Source: an uncultured bacterium (GTDB lineage: Bacteria > Actinomycetota > Coriobacteriia > Coriobacteriales > Coriobacteriaceae). Taken from it: a stretch of DNA of 14,374 nucleotides. Below are positions 5,987 to 12,429 of the stretch, piece after piece. The notes beneath the pieces were generated by a model. It had not been told where the DNA came from, did no database searches, and saw only the letters and a list, made by a program, of their open reading frames with translations. Every line of letters starts with the position of its first letter. The first letter of the stretch is position 1. The stretch covers positions 1 to 14,374 of the forward strand of contig CAJMSV010000049.1 of NCBI GenBank assembly GCA_905216175.1. Reading direction: 5' to 3'. The position numbers and the translations under genes were made by a program.

Positions 5987-6649
5987 ATGTCCGAAAAGAG
6001 TGCCCTGTTCATGGCGCGCACGACGCGCTTCCACGAGTTTGCCCGCAGCTTGACGACCACCCTGGGTGTCGAGGTGAGCCTGGCAACCCCCGATTCGCCG
6101 ACTGCGGCGCACGACTTTGACCTGCTGATCCTCGATTCCGACGGCATTCGCAGCGACCGCATCGATCAGATTGCCAAGTGGCTTGACGATCGTGGCGGCG
6201 TCCCCATGCTGGTGATCGTCGACGATGAGGCCCTTGGCACCCTACGCCTGCCGAATCACGCGCATGCCGACTTTGTGTGCCCCACGGCGACGCCCAACGA
6301 GCTCAAGGCTCGTGCGCAGCGCCTGATGGGCGAGGAGGAGACCGTCACCGCCGACGATGTACTCAACATCGATAACCTCGAGATTAACCTGGCCACCTAC
6401 CAGGTGACGCTCGATGATGAGCCCATCGACCTGACGCTGATGGAGTACTCGCTGCTGAGCTTTTTGGCGACGCACCCCAACCGCGCCTACAGCCGCGAGG
6501 TGCTGCTGCACCGCGTGTGGGGCTTTGAGTACTGCGGCGGCACGCGCACCGTCGACGTGCACATTCGACGCATCCGCTCCAAGGTGGGTCCGCAGATCGC
6601 GGCGCACATCACCACCGTCCGCGGCGTGGGCTATCTGTTTAAGGACTAG
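5987..6649 (+). CDS. GlnR-like orphan response regulator, OmpR/PhoB-type winged helix
   Basis: This 220-residue DNA-binding protein has a degenerate receiver (1-115) and a C-terminal OmpR-type winged helix (about 125-220) containing DLTLMEYSLLSFLATHPNR and GGTRTVDVHIRRIRSKVG. D50, the position of the phospho-acceptor, is present. The N-terminal acidic pair is absent (SALFMARTT), and the conserved switch lysine position reads Cys98 (DFVCPT). This matches atypical, phosphorylation-independent receivers such as actinobacterial GlnR, with which the winged helix also shares its GGTRTVDVH block. No histidine kinase is adjacent. GGAGG six bases before ATG 5987 supports the start. The 50-base gap from the glnA-like gene and the shared terminator suggest one operon, so a nitrogen-control role is likely though unproven. 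Confidence 0.85.
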   Translation: MSEKSALFMARTTRFHEFARSLTTTLGVEVSLATPDSPTAAHDFDLLILDSDGIRSDRIDQIAKWLDDRGGVPMLVIVDDEALGTLRLPNHAHADFVCPTATPNELKARAQRLMGEEETVTADDVLNIDNLEINLATYQVTLDDEPIDLTLMEYSLLSFLATHPNRAYSREVLLHRVWGFEYCGGTRTVDVHIRRIRSKVGPQIAAHITTVRGVGYLFKD

Positions 6650-6653
6650 CTTT

Positions 6654-6690
6654 CCACCACAAAGGGGACAGGCACTTTTGTGGTGGTTTT
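6654..6690 (+). terminator. Terminator of the glnA-like/glnR-like operon
   Basis: CCACCACAAA (6654-6663) pairs perfectly with TTTGTGGTGG (6677-6686), loop 13 bases, followed by TTTT. It begins five bases after the stop codon of the regulator. Confidence 0.85.
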
Positions 6691-6804
6691 GACGCAGGTA
6701 CGGATTCCTTTCGGGTCTGCGGCAGAACTTAAGCCTTCCTAAAAGATTGCGTTCTCATACACTTGCGCCCGCATATTGGGGTACAACTCAACGTGAACAA
6801 TGAT

Positions 6805-6838
6805 GGCCCGCCACATGTTTGGCGGGCCTTTGGTTATT
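6805..6838 (+). promoter_or_regulatory. Terminator-like hairpin in the htrA leader
   Basis: GGCCCGCC (6805-6812) and GGCGGGCC (6821-6828) form a perfect 8-bp GC stem followed by TTTGGTTATTT, ending 20 bases before the htrA start. If htrA is transcribed from a promoter near 6770-6790 (a TACAAC box at 6782-6787 is a weak candidate), the hairpin lies in its leader and could attenuate it. If not, it is simply a second terminator of the upstream operon. Confidence 0.5.
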
Positions 6839-6857
6839 TGACGAAAGGATCGCAGCC

Positions 6858-8318
6858 ATGAGCGAGTACGATTCCCAGCGTCCCCAGGATGCGGGCAACG
6901 CCGGCGAGACCCAGCAGCAGCCGCGTGTGCAGGTGGAGTCGACGCCTGCCGGCAGTAACATTCCCTACGTGCAGGCCTACGACACGCAGACCGGAAAGCC
7001 GCTGGGTGGCCAGCAGGTCGTGAACAAGCACACGGTGGTCAAGACCAAGACCAAAAAGCTACCGATCTTTATTACGGCGCTTGCCGGCTGTGCCTGCGGA
7101 GCCCTGCTGGTCATTGCGCTCATTATGAGCGGCACGCTCAACATTGGCGGCGGCAAGAACGCCGTGACGGCGGGCGCTTCGGGCTCATCGACGCAAAAGA
7201 TTACGATTGATTCCGAGGACACCACGTTGGCCGAGGCCGTTTCTGCCAAGGCCCTGCCCTCCGTCGTTTCCATTACCGCCACTTCGAGCGGCAGCCAGAA
7301 TGGCTCGCTTTCGCAGTCTGCCGACGAGTCGGATAGCTCGGGCAGCGTCGGTTCGGGCGTGGTGCTCGATACCGAGGGCCACATCCTCACCAACAACCAC
7401 GTGGTCGATGGCTATGACCAGTACGTGGTGACCATGGACGACGGCACCACCTACGAGGCCGAGTTCGTGGGCAACGACGCCTCGAGCGACCTGGCCGTCA
7501 TCAAGCTCAAGGACGCCGACGCCTCCAAGCTTACGCCGATCGAAATTGGCGACTCCTCCAAGCTCAACGTTGGCGAGTGGGTTATGGCGATCGGCTCGCC
7601 GTTCGGCAACGAGCAGTCTGTCTCCACGGGTATCGTGTCGGCGCTCTATCGTTCCACGGCCATGAGCTCTACCAGCGGTAACACCATCTATGCCAATATG
7701 ATCCAGACCGATGCCGCCATCAACCCGGGTAACTCCGGTGGCGCGCTCGTTAACGACAATGGTGAGCTGGTGGGCATTAACTCGCTCATCGAGAGCTATT
7801 CGGGCTCCAGCTCGGGCGTGGGCTTTGCTATTCCCGTTAACTACGCCAAGAACATTGCCGACCAGATCATCGGCGGCAAGACGCCGGTTCATCCGTATCT
7901 GGGCGCCACACTTTCGAGCGTCAATGCGCTTAACGCCCGCACCAACAAGCTGAGCACCGATAGCGGCGCGTATGTGGCGAGCGTCGTTGAGGATGGTCCT
8001 GCTGCTAAGGCCGGAATTCAGGAGGGCGACGTCATCACCAAGCTGGGCGACGACGAGATCACGAGCGCCGATGGCCTGATCATCGCACTGCGCAGCCACG
8101 AGGTGGGCGAGAAGGTCGAGATCACGCTTATGCGCGGCAAGGACGAGAAGAAGGTCACGGTTGAGCTGGGCTCCGATGAGGAGTTGCAGAACCAGCAGCA
8201 GGACGACAGCTCGACCGACACCGGCAACGGCGGTATTACCGACGAGCAGCTGCGCCAGTACCTGGAGGAGCTGCTGGGCCAGCAGGGTCAGGGCCAGGGC
8301 TACGGCCAGGGCTACTAG
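6858..8318 (+). CDS. Membrane-anchored HtrA/DegP-type serine protease with one PDZ domain
   Basis: This 486-residue envelope quality-control protease has a long polar cytoplasmic N-terminus (1-67, Gln-rich), one transmembrane helix (about 68-92) preceded by KTKTKK, a Ser/Gly-rich linker, a trypsin-like domain (about 120-340) and a PDZ domain (about 345-437). The triad is visible as H181 (TNNHVVDG), D211 (SSDLAVIKL) and S293 (NPGNSGGAL). The positive charges before the helix place the protease outside the membrane. The C-terminus ends in an acidic linker and a Gln/Gly tail (QGQGQGYGQGY). ATG 6858 has AAAGGA eight bases upstream; an upstream GTG in frame at 6819 falls inside the leader hairpin and is rejected. 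The gene is monocistronic, closed by a strong terminator. The gene name within the HtrA family (degP, htrA, pepD) cannot be fixed. Confidence 0.94.
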   Translation: MSEYDSQRPQDAGNAGETQQQPRVQVESTPAGSNIPYVQAYDTQTGKPLGGQQVVNKHTVVKTKTKKLPIFITALAGCACGALLVIALIMSGTLNIGGGKNAVTAGASGSSTQKITIDSEDTTLAEAVSAKALPSVVSITATSSGSQNGSLSQSADESDSSGSVGSGVVLDTEGHILTNNHVVDGYDQYVVTMDDGTTYEAEFVGNDASSDLAVIKLKDADASKLTPIEIGDSSKLNVGEWVMAIGSPFGNEQSVSTGIVSALYRSTAMSSTSGNTIYANMIQTDAAINPGNSGGALVNDNGELVGINSLIESYSGSSSGVGFAIPVNYAKNIADQIIGGKTPVHPYLGATLSSVNALNARTNKLSTDSGAYVASVVEDGPAAKAGIQEGDVITKLGDDEITSADGLIIALRSHEVGEKVEITLMRGKDEKKVTVELGSDEELQNQQQDDSSTDTGNGGITDEQLRQYLEELLGQQGQGQGYGQGY

Positions 8319-8344
8319 CGAGCCGTTTCGCATATGCCGAAGCC

Positions 8345-8386
8345 AGAGGGGCTGTCCCGCCAAGTGTGGGACAGCCCCTCTTTTCT
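8345..8386 (+). terminator. Strong intrinsic terminator of htrA
   Basis: AGAGGGGCTGTCCC (8345-8358) pairs perfectly with 8368-8381 over a 9-base loop and runs into TTTTCTT. It starts 26 bases after the htrA stop. Confidence 0.92.
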
Positions 8387-8390
8387 TATT

Positions 8391-8419
8391 GATCCGTTGT
8401 GGACGGAGGAAAACGGATC
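8391..8419. repeat. Short inverted repeat GATCCGTT/AACGGATC
   Basis: Eight-base arms at 8391-8398 and 8412-8419 flank a 13-base spacer, between the htrA terminator and the MITE-like element. No function is evident. Confidence 0.5.
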
Positions 8420-8455
8420 GCTTGGGGCTGACAAGAGGCCTGGTCCGGAATGGTC

Positions 8456-8658
8456 TGGACAGTTAGTTCAGATACGTATAAATCTGGGGCAGCTTGGGAT
8501 GCGTTTTGAGCAATTTTTGATTGGGATGGGGCTCGAATGGGTGTTTGGAAGGGAGAGCGGGACGTTTACATGGTCTCGAGGAGCCCAAATTAGTTGAAAC
8601 AGGGGTGTTCGTGCCTGATTCAGCTCTAGGATTTATACGTATCTGAACTAACTGTCCA
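8456..8658. mobile_element. 203-bp MITE-like element with perfect 29-bp terminal inverted repeats
   Basis: Bases 8456-8484 (starting TGGACAGTTAGTTCAGATAC) are the exact reverse complement of 8630-8658. The 145-base interior has no credible gene and includes a weaker internal pairing (GGGCTC near 8528 with GAGCCC near 8581). Size, perfect ends and intergenic position fit a miniature inverted-repeat element or a long RNA hairpin. No clear target-site duplication was found at the edges (GGTC on the left, CTCC on the right), and no transposase is nearby. The remainder of the 8319-8766 gap holds the htrA terminator, two small inverted repeats and the ligA promoter. Confidence 0.65.
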
Positions 8659-8674
8659 CTCCAGTCTGGCGGCT

Positions 8675-8708
8675 GCCGATTCGGTGCGGTTCGAGACCGC
8701 TATTCGGC
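8675..8708. repeat. Small stem-loop upstream of ligA
   Basis: GCCGA (8675-8679) pairs with TCGGC (8704-8708) and, inside it, GCGGT (8686-8690) with ACCGC (8696-8700) around a TCGAG loop. The TTCGA motif resembles a tRNA T-loop, but no other tRNA arm or CCA end is present. Its role is unknown. Confidence 0.4.
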
Positions 8709-8730
8709 CTCATTGCGACCGGTGGTACTC

Positions 8731-8736
8731 TAGTAT
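8731..8736 (+). promoter_or_regulatory. Possible -10 box of ligA (TAGTAT)
   Basis: TAGTAT lies 30 bases before the ligA start. A TTGCGA at 8713-8718 is too close to act as a standard -35. The same hexamer precedes gntR and the glnA-like gene. Confidence 0.4.
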
Positions 8737-8766
8737 CCGTTTGAAATCGAGCGAAGGAGTGCCGCT

Positions 8767-10995
8767 ATGGAGCAATCGAGCCTGTTTGGTGACGGCGTGG
8801 ACATCGATACCGAAACGCCCGCGAGCGCGGATGCCACCGCACCGGTCGACGCCCGTGCCCAGGCGGCAGCGCGTGCGGCCGAGTTGCGCCACGAGCTCGA
8901 TTACCACGCCTATCGCTACTACATGCTCGATGCGCCCGAGATCACGGACGCCGCCTTTGACAAAATGCTCGTTGAACTGCAGGAAATCGAGGCTGCCTAC
9001 CCCGATTTGGTGACGCCCGACAGCTATACTCAGCGTGTGGGCGGATACGTGAGCGAGCAGTTTACGCCGGTCACGCACATGGCACGCATGTATTCCATGG
9101 ACGATGCCATGGATCTGGACGAGCTCGACGCGTGGCTCCAGCGCACCGAGGATGCGCTCGGCGCTGGTAACGTCACCTATACCTGCGAGCTTAAGATCGA
9201 CGGTCTGGGCGTGGCGCTTACCTACCAAAACGGCACCTTCGTGCGAGCAGCAACGCGCGGCGACGGCACCACGGGCGAGGACGTGTCGCTCAACGTGCGC
9301 ACCATCAAGGACGTGCCCATGCACCTGTCCGAGCCGGCGCTCGCTCATATGGGCGCCGACCGCGAGCGTACCATCGAAGTACGCGGCGAGGTCTACATGC
9401 CCAAGGGCAGCTTTGTGCGCCTGAACGATGAGGCCGATGCCGAGGGGCGCGATCCCTTTGCCAACCCGCGCAATGCCGCCGCCGGCAGCCTGCGTCAAAA
9501 GGACCCCAAGGTCACTGCGCGCCGCGATCTCGCTACCTTTATCTATGCTATCGCCGATACCGACCCGCTGCACGTCCACAGCCAGCGCGAGTTCCTTGAT
9601 TGGCTGCGTAGCGCCGGCTTTAGCGTCAACCCCAACGTGGCTCGTTGCGCCACGCCGGCCGAGGTCCACGAGTTCTGTGCCCAGGCGCTCGAACATCGCG
9701 GTGACCTGGACTACGACATCGACGGCGTGGTCGTAAAGGTGGACAGCTTTCAGCAGCAGCTCGACCTGGGCTTTACTGCCCGCGCACCGCGCTGGGCCAT
9801 CGCCTTTAAGTTCCCGCCCGAGGAAAAGCAGACCGTCCTGCGTGAAATTCGCATCCAGGTGGGCCGCACCGGCGTGCTCACGCCGGTCGCCGAGTTCGAC
9901 CCGGTGATGGTTGCCGGCTCCACCATCGCGCGCGCCACGCTGCACAACATCGACGAGATTCGCCGCAAAAACGTGCGCGAGGGCGACACCATCATCGTGC
10001 ACAAGGCGGGTGACGTGATCCCCGAGGTCGTGGGGCCGGTGCTCGACAAGCGCCCGGCCGATTCGGTCGACTGGCACATGCCCGAGGTCTGCCCCGTGTG
10101 CGGCAGCCCCGTGGTCCATGAGGATGGCGAGGTTGCCTACCGCTGCGTGTCCATCGACTGCCCCGCGCAGCTCAAGGAGCGCCTGCTCCATTGGGTGAGT
10201 CGCGGCTGCATGGACGTCGACGGCCTGGGCGACGAGATCGTCGACAAGATGATCGCCGCCGGGCTGATCCACGATGTCGCGGACTTCTACCAGCTCACGG
10301 TCGACGACATCGCAGGCCTGGACACGGGGCGCACCTATGCCAGCTCCAACAGCAAAAAGGGCGTCAAGAAGGGCGACCCCATTCCGGTAGGCCTCAAGAC
10401 GGCCGAGAAAATTATCGTCGAGCTCAACAAGTCCAAGAGCCAGCCGCTCGGTCGCGTACTGTTTGCCCTGGGCATCCGCCACGTGGGCAAGAGCGTGGGC
10501 GAGGTCATCGCCGAGCGATTCCTGTCGATCGACAAGCTTATCTTGGCGAGCGAAGAGGACATCGCCGAGTGCGAGGGCATCGGTCCCAAGATTGCGGCGA
10601 GCGTCAAGCAGTTCCTGGCCGTGCCCGAGAACCTTGCCGTGCTGGAGCGTCTGCGCCAAGCGGGCCTTTCGCTCGAGGTCGACCTGGGCGCCGCGCATGC
10701 GCAAGCCGCAGCCGATGCCGGCGTGGCAGGCGAGCTCGCCGACGCACAGCCACTCGCGGGTCTGACCTTCGTGCTCACCGGCACGCTCGTCAACCGCACG
10801 CGCGACGAGGCAGGCGCGGCGCTCAAGGTGCTTGGTGCCAAGGTCTCGGGCAGCGTGTCAAAGAAGACGAGCTACCTGGTTGCCGGCCCCAAAGCGGGCT
10901 CCAAGCTCACCAAAGCCGAGCAGCTGGGTGTGCCTGTGCTGGACGAGGACGCACTCGAGCAGATCCTGGCTACTGGCGAGGTGCCCCAGGCTTAG
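8767..10995 (+). CDS. ligA: NAD-dependent DNA ligase LigA
   Basis: This 742-residue enzyme seals nicks in DNA using NAD during replication and repair. Domains in order are the NAD-binding Ia region (about 35-95, YHAYRYYMLDAPEITDAAFD), the adenylation domain with ELKIDG (catalytic K143) and RGDGTTGEDV (164-173), and the OB fold (about 355-430, GRTGVLTPVAEFDPV). These are followed by a four-cysteine zinc finger (C442, C445, C460, C465), helix-hairpin-helix repeats (about 475-635) and a C-terminal BRCT domain (about 661-742). It is longer than typical LigA (about 670-690) because of a 30-residue N-terminal lead and a basic insert of about 20 residues at 521-541 in the helix-hairpin-helix region. 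AAGGAG eight bases before ATG 8767 supports the start. The gene stands alone between a putative promoter and a strong terminator. Confidence 0.97.
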   Translation: MEQSSLFGDGVDIDTETPASADATAPVDARAQAAARAAELRHELDYHAYRYYMLDAPEITDAAFDKMLVELQEIEAAYPDLVTPDSYTQRVGGYVSEQFTPVTHMARMYSMDDAMDLDELDAWLQRTEDALGAGNVTYTCELKIDGLGVALTYQNGTFVRAATRGDGTTGEDVSLNVRTIKDVPMHLSEPALAHMGADRERTIEVRGEVYMPKGSFVRLNDEADAEGRDPFANPRNAAAGSLRQKDPKVTARRDLATFIYAIADTDPLHVHSQREFLDWLRSAGFSVNPNVARCATPAEVHEFCAQALEHRGDLDYDIDGVVVKVDSFQQQLDLGFTARAPRWAIAFKFPPEEKQTVLREIRIQVGRTGVLTPVAEFDPVMVAGSTIARATLHNIDEIRRKNVREGDTIIVHKAGDVIPEVVGPVLDKRPADSVDWHMPEVCPVCGSPVVHEDGEVAYRCVSIDCPAQLKERLLHWVSRGCMDVDGLGDEIVDKMIAAGLIHDVADFYQLTVDDIAGLDTGRTYASSNSKKGVKKGDPIPVGLKTAEKIIVELNKSKSQPLGRVLFALGIRHVGKSVGEVIAERFLSIDKLILASEEDIAECEGIGPKIAASVKQFLAVPENLAVLERLRQAGLSLEVDLGAAHAQAAADAGVAGELADAQPLAGLTFVLTGTLVNRTRDEAGAALKVLGAKVSGSVSKKTSYLVAGPKAGSKLTKAEQLGVPVLDEDALEQILATGEVPQA

Positions 10996-11015
10996 GACAT
11001 CGATAATCAAATTAG

Positions 11016-11055
11016 AAAACCTCCCGGAAAGGTTGATACTTTCCGGGAGGTTTTT
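11016..11055 (+). terminator. Strong intrinsic terminator of ligA
   Basis: AAAACCTCCCGGAAAG (11016-11031) pairs perfectly with 11039-11054 over a 7-base loop and is followed by five T residues. The A run on the left makes it a good terminator on the minus strand too, for the gene whose remnant ends at 11054. Confidence 0.93.
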
Positions 11056-11107
11056 ATTTGGGCGTGGTGGCGGGCAGCATGATCTGCGTCATGTAGGTTG
11101 CCGAGGG
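11054..11107 (-). pseudogene. Remnant of the 3' end of a merR-like gene
   Basis: Read on the minus strand, this stretch encodes SATYMTQIMLPATTPK followed by TAA. That resembles the end of the intact MerR protein further right (PATYVTQITVPVAPFR). At DNA level 11080-11101 matches 12413-12434 at 20 of 22 bases, and one of the two differences is synonymous. Upstream of it the frame loses all resemblance. It is best read as a displaced gene end left behind by an insertion or duplication. Confidence 0.5.
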
Positions 11108-11160
11108 TGACCCTGCGGAGCGGTGTCGTTCCGGAGCGATAGAAGATTCATACAAAGCAA

Positions 11161-11181
11161 AGGGGCCTCGCAGTGAGGTCC
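11161..11181 (-). repeat. GC-rich hairpin before the toxin-antitoxin operon
   Basis: GGGGCCTC (11161-11169 region) pairs with GAGGTCCC with one G-U pair around a short loop. On the minus strand it is followed by TTTGCTTTG, so it may be a relic terminator for minus-strand transcription. Confidence 0.35.
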
Positions 11182-11212
11182 CACAACGGGGCTGCCCCAT
11201 TGTAATGAGTTT

Positions 11213-11244
11213 TATACACTTTAACATTAACATTAACGTGTATA
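11213..11244. promoter_or_regulatory. Operator and promoter of the Phd/PIN toxin-antitoxin operon
   Basis: TATACAC (11213-11219) and GTGTATA (11238-11244) form an inverted repeat around TTAACATTAACATTAAC, a 6-base direct repeat present nearly three times. TATACT at 11241-11246 overlaps the right arm as a -10 hexamer. This arrangement fits autorepression by the antitoxin or by the toxin-antitoxin complex. The local sequence is markedly richer in A and T than its surroundings. Confidence 0.6.
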
Positions 11245-11279
11245 CTTAGCAGTAAAGATATATGTTGAGAGGAGCAGTT

Positions 11280-11672
11280 ATGGTTACCGTCGCGTTTTCG
11301 GAGCTGCGCCAAAACCTTACGCAGGTGGCCGAAAGGGTTGCCAATGATGGCGAGGAGGTTGTGGTCTTCAAGCGGAGCAAGCCGTTGTTCAAAATCGTGC
11401 CGCTCGACTATCAAGGCCCGGTTGCAGTGGAATATGATGCTGCCCAGGAGCGTGGGGGCACAAAACCGACGTGCGGCTCGGACAAGCCCAAGCGCGACAT
11501 GGGTACGATGTGGCATCCCAAGATCACCTGGAAGGAGATCCGTGAGATGCTCGCGGAGAATGAGGACTACCAGGAGTATCTCGATATCGTGGCTAACATG
11601 CCAAAGGGAACGCCGCTCGATACGATGACGGTTGAAGATGAAAAGCGCGTCGCGAGGGAGCGCTACCTATGA
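11280..11672 (+). CDS. Phd/YefM-family antitoxin
   Basis: This 130-residue protein has an N-terminal Phd/YefM fold: MVTVAFSELRQNLTQVAERV followed by EEVVVFKRSKPLFKIVPL, the classic dimerising DNA-binding half. The C-terminal part, including TMWHPKITWKEIREMLAENE, is longer than in most family members (about 80-90 residues) and is the expected toxin-binding region. ATG 11280 has AGAGGAG five bases before it; the upstream ATG at 11262 lacks a site. The stop overlaps the toxin start by four bases (ATGA), which implies translational coupling. It should neutralise the adjacent PIN toxin and autoregulate through the upstream inverted repeat. Confidence 0.88.
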   Translation: MVTVAFSELRQNLTQVAERVANDGEEVVVFKRSKPLFKIVPLDYQGPVAVEYDAAQERGGTKPTCGSDKPKRDMGTMWHPKITWKEIREMLAENEDYQEYLDIVANMPKGTPLDTMTVEDEKRVARERYL

Positions 11673-12091
11673 GGGCATTTCTCGATACCAATTTTCTGCT
11701 CGATTGTGTGCTGCCGGGCCGGCCGGAGCACGCAGCGGCGCAAACGATCAAGGGGCTCGTCGACGTGGGGCTTATCGAGGGCGTTGTTTCGGCCTGTTCT
11801 CTCAAGGACGCGTACTACATTCTCACTAAACAGGCAGGCGAGGCGCGCGCCCGCGAGGTAGTGCGCGACTGTCTTAAGAGCTATTCGGTAGAGCCTCTCG
11901 ACCAAGAAGCTTGTTTTACCTCCGCCTATTCCGATGAGCCGGACTTTGAGGACGGCTGTATCCGTGCGATGGCCGAGCGTGCCGGCGTGGACTTTATCAT
12001 CACGCGTGACCGCGCTGCTTTTGTGCGCTCGACCATCAAGACCTTCTCGCCTGCAGAGTTCATCCGTGCGTTTCCGATTCCGGAGGAGTAA
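11669..12091 (+). CDS. PIN-domain toxin (VapC-like ribonuclease)
   Basis: This 140-residue PIN-domain protein is expected to be a metal-dependent RNase that acts on RNA when freed from its antitoxin. The acidic cluster is visible: D6 in FLDTNFLLD, D47 in SLKDAYYIL (often Glu in the family), D95 in PDFEDGC and D114 in ITRDRAAF. These fit an intact active site. Start and antitoxin stop overlap as ATGA. Typical VapC partners are VapB proteins, but PIN toxins paired with Phd-type antitoxins are also known. The target RNA cannot be told from sequence. Confidence 0.88.
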   Translation: MRAFLDTNFLLDCVLPGRPEHAAAQTIKGLVDVGLIEGVVSACSLKDAYYILTKQAGEARAREVVRDCLKSYSVEPLDQEACFTSAYSDEPDFEDGCIRAMAERAGVDFIITRDRAAFVRSTIKTFSPAEFIRAFPIPEE

Positions 12092-12094
12092 AAC

Positions 12095-12123
12095 CGCCAT
12101 ATCGGGGATTGTCCCCGGCGTTT
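12095..12123 (+). terminator. Possible terminator of the toxin-antitoxin operon
   Basis: CGGGGA (12103-12108) pairs with TCCCCG (12112-12117) around a 3-base loop, with an outer CGCC/GGCG pairing after a bulge, and is followed only by TTT. It begins just after the toxin stop. The U run is short. Confidence 0.35.
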
Positions 12124-12152
12124 AGCGAGCTTGTTGGGAGGCTCCTGATCCA

Positions 12153-12344
12153 GTGACTGTTACAAAAAACGGCTATAGCAAATTTGTTGTACTTCGATCT
12201 GAAGACTATGACCTCATGGTTCAGGAACAGGCTAAGGCTCGTCTGATGGCTCGTATAGCTGTGGCCGAGCGGGAGCGTGCTGCTGGCACGGCGCGTGATG
12301 CCTTTGAGGCTCTCGATGACCTTGAGGCAAAATATGGCCTATAA
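12153..12344 (+). pseudogene. 5'-truncated Phd/RelB-type antitoxin
   Basis: From a GTG at 12153 the frame encodes 63 residues: VTKNGYSKFVVLRSEDYDLM, then a helical tail ending EALDDLEAKYGL. This is the C-terminal two thirds of a Phd/RelB-type antitoxin. The frame extends upstream only to a stop at 12123, giving EAPDPVTVTKNG, so the N-terminal DNA-binding strand and helix are missing. GGAGG at 12137-12141 is 11 bases from the GTG, so a short product might still be made. It is followed by the first codons of a lost toxin. Confidence 0.65.
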
Positions 12345-12429
12345 CGTCAAGATTCTGCCTTCAGCCGAACGTTATCTAGGCAGTTCTTATCTGAACGGGG
12401 CAACCGGCACCGTGATCTGCGTCACGTAG
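12334..12429 (+). pseudogene. Truncated RelE/ParE-type toxin, N-terminal fragment
   Basis: ATG 12334 overlaps the end of the antitoxin frame, as in intact relBE/parDE operons. It encodes MAYNVKILPSAERYL, a typical RelE/ParE opening. Resemblance stops near 12380, after which the frame runs into the 3' end of merR on the opposite strand and meets TAG at 12427. About 15 of the usual 90 or so codons remain, so no active toxin is expected. Confidence 0.6.

Noticed and set aside
8334..8597. 87-codon open frame across the htrA terminator and the left half of the MITE-like element
   Set aside because: It starts before a strong terminator, crosses a perfect inverted repeat and lacks a ribosome site or family resemblance.
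8671..8708. tRNA-like T-arm (GCGG-TTCGAGA-CCGC)
   Set aside because: No matching acceptor, D-arm or anticodon arm upstream and no CCA end; a small stem-loop explains it.
8710..10704. 664-codon open frame antisense to ligA
   Set aside because: It mirrors ligA codons, has no recognisable domain and would overlap an unquestioned essential gene.
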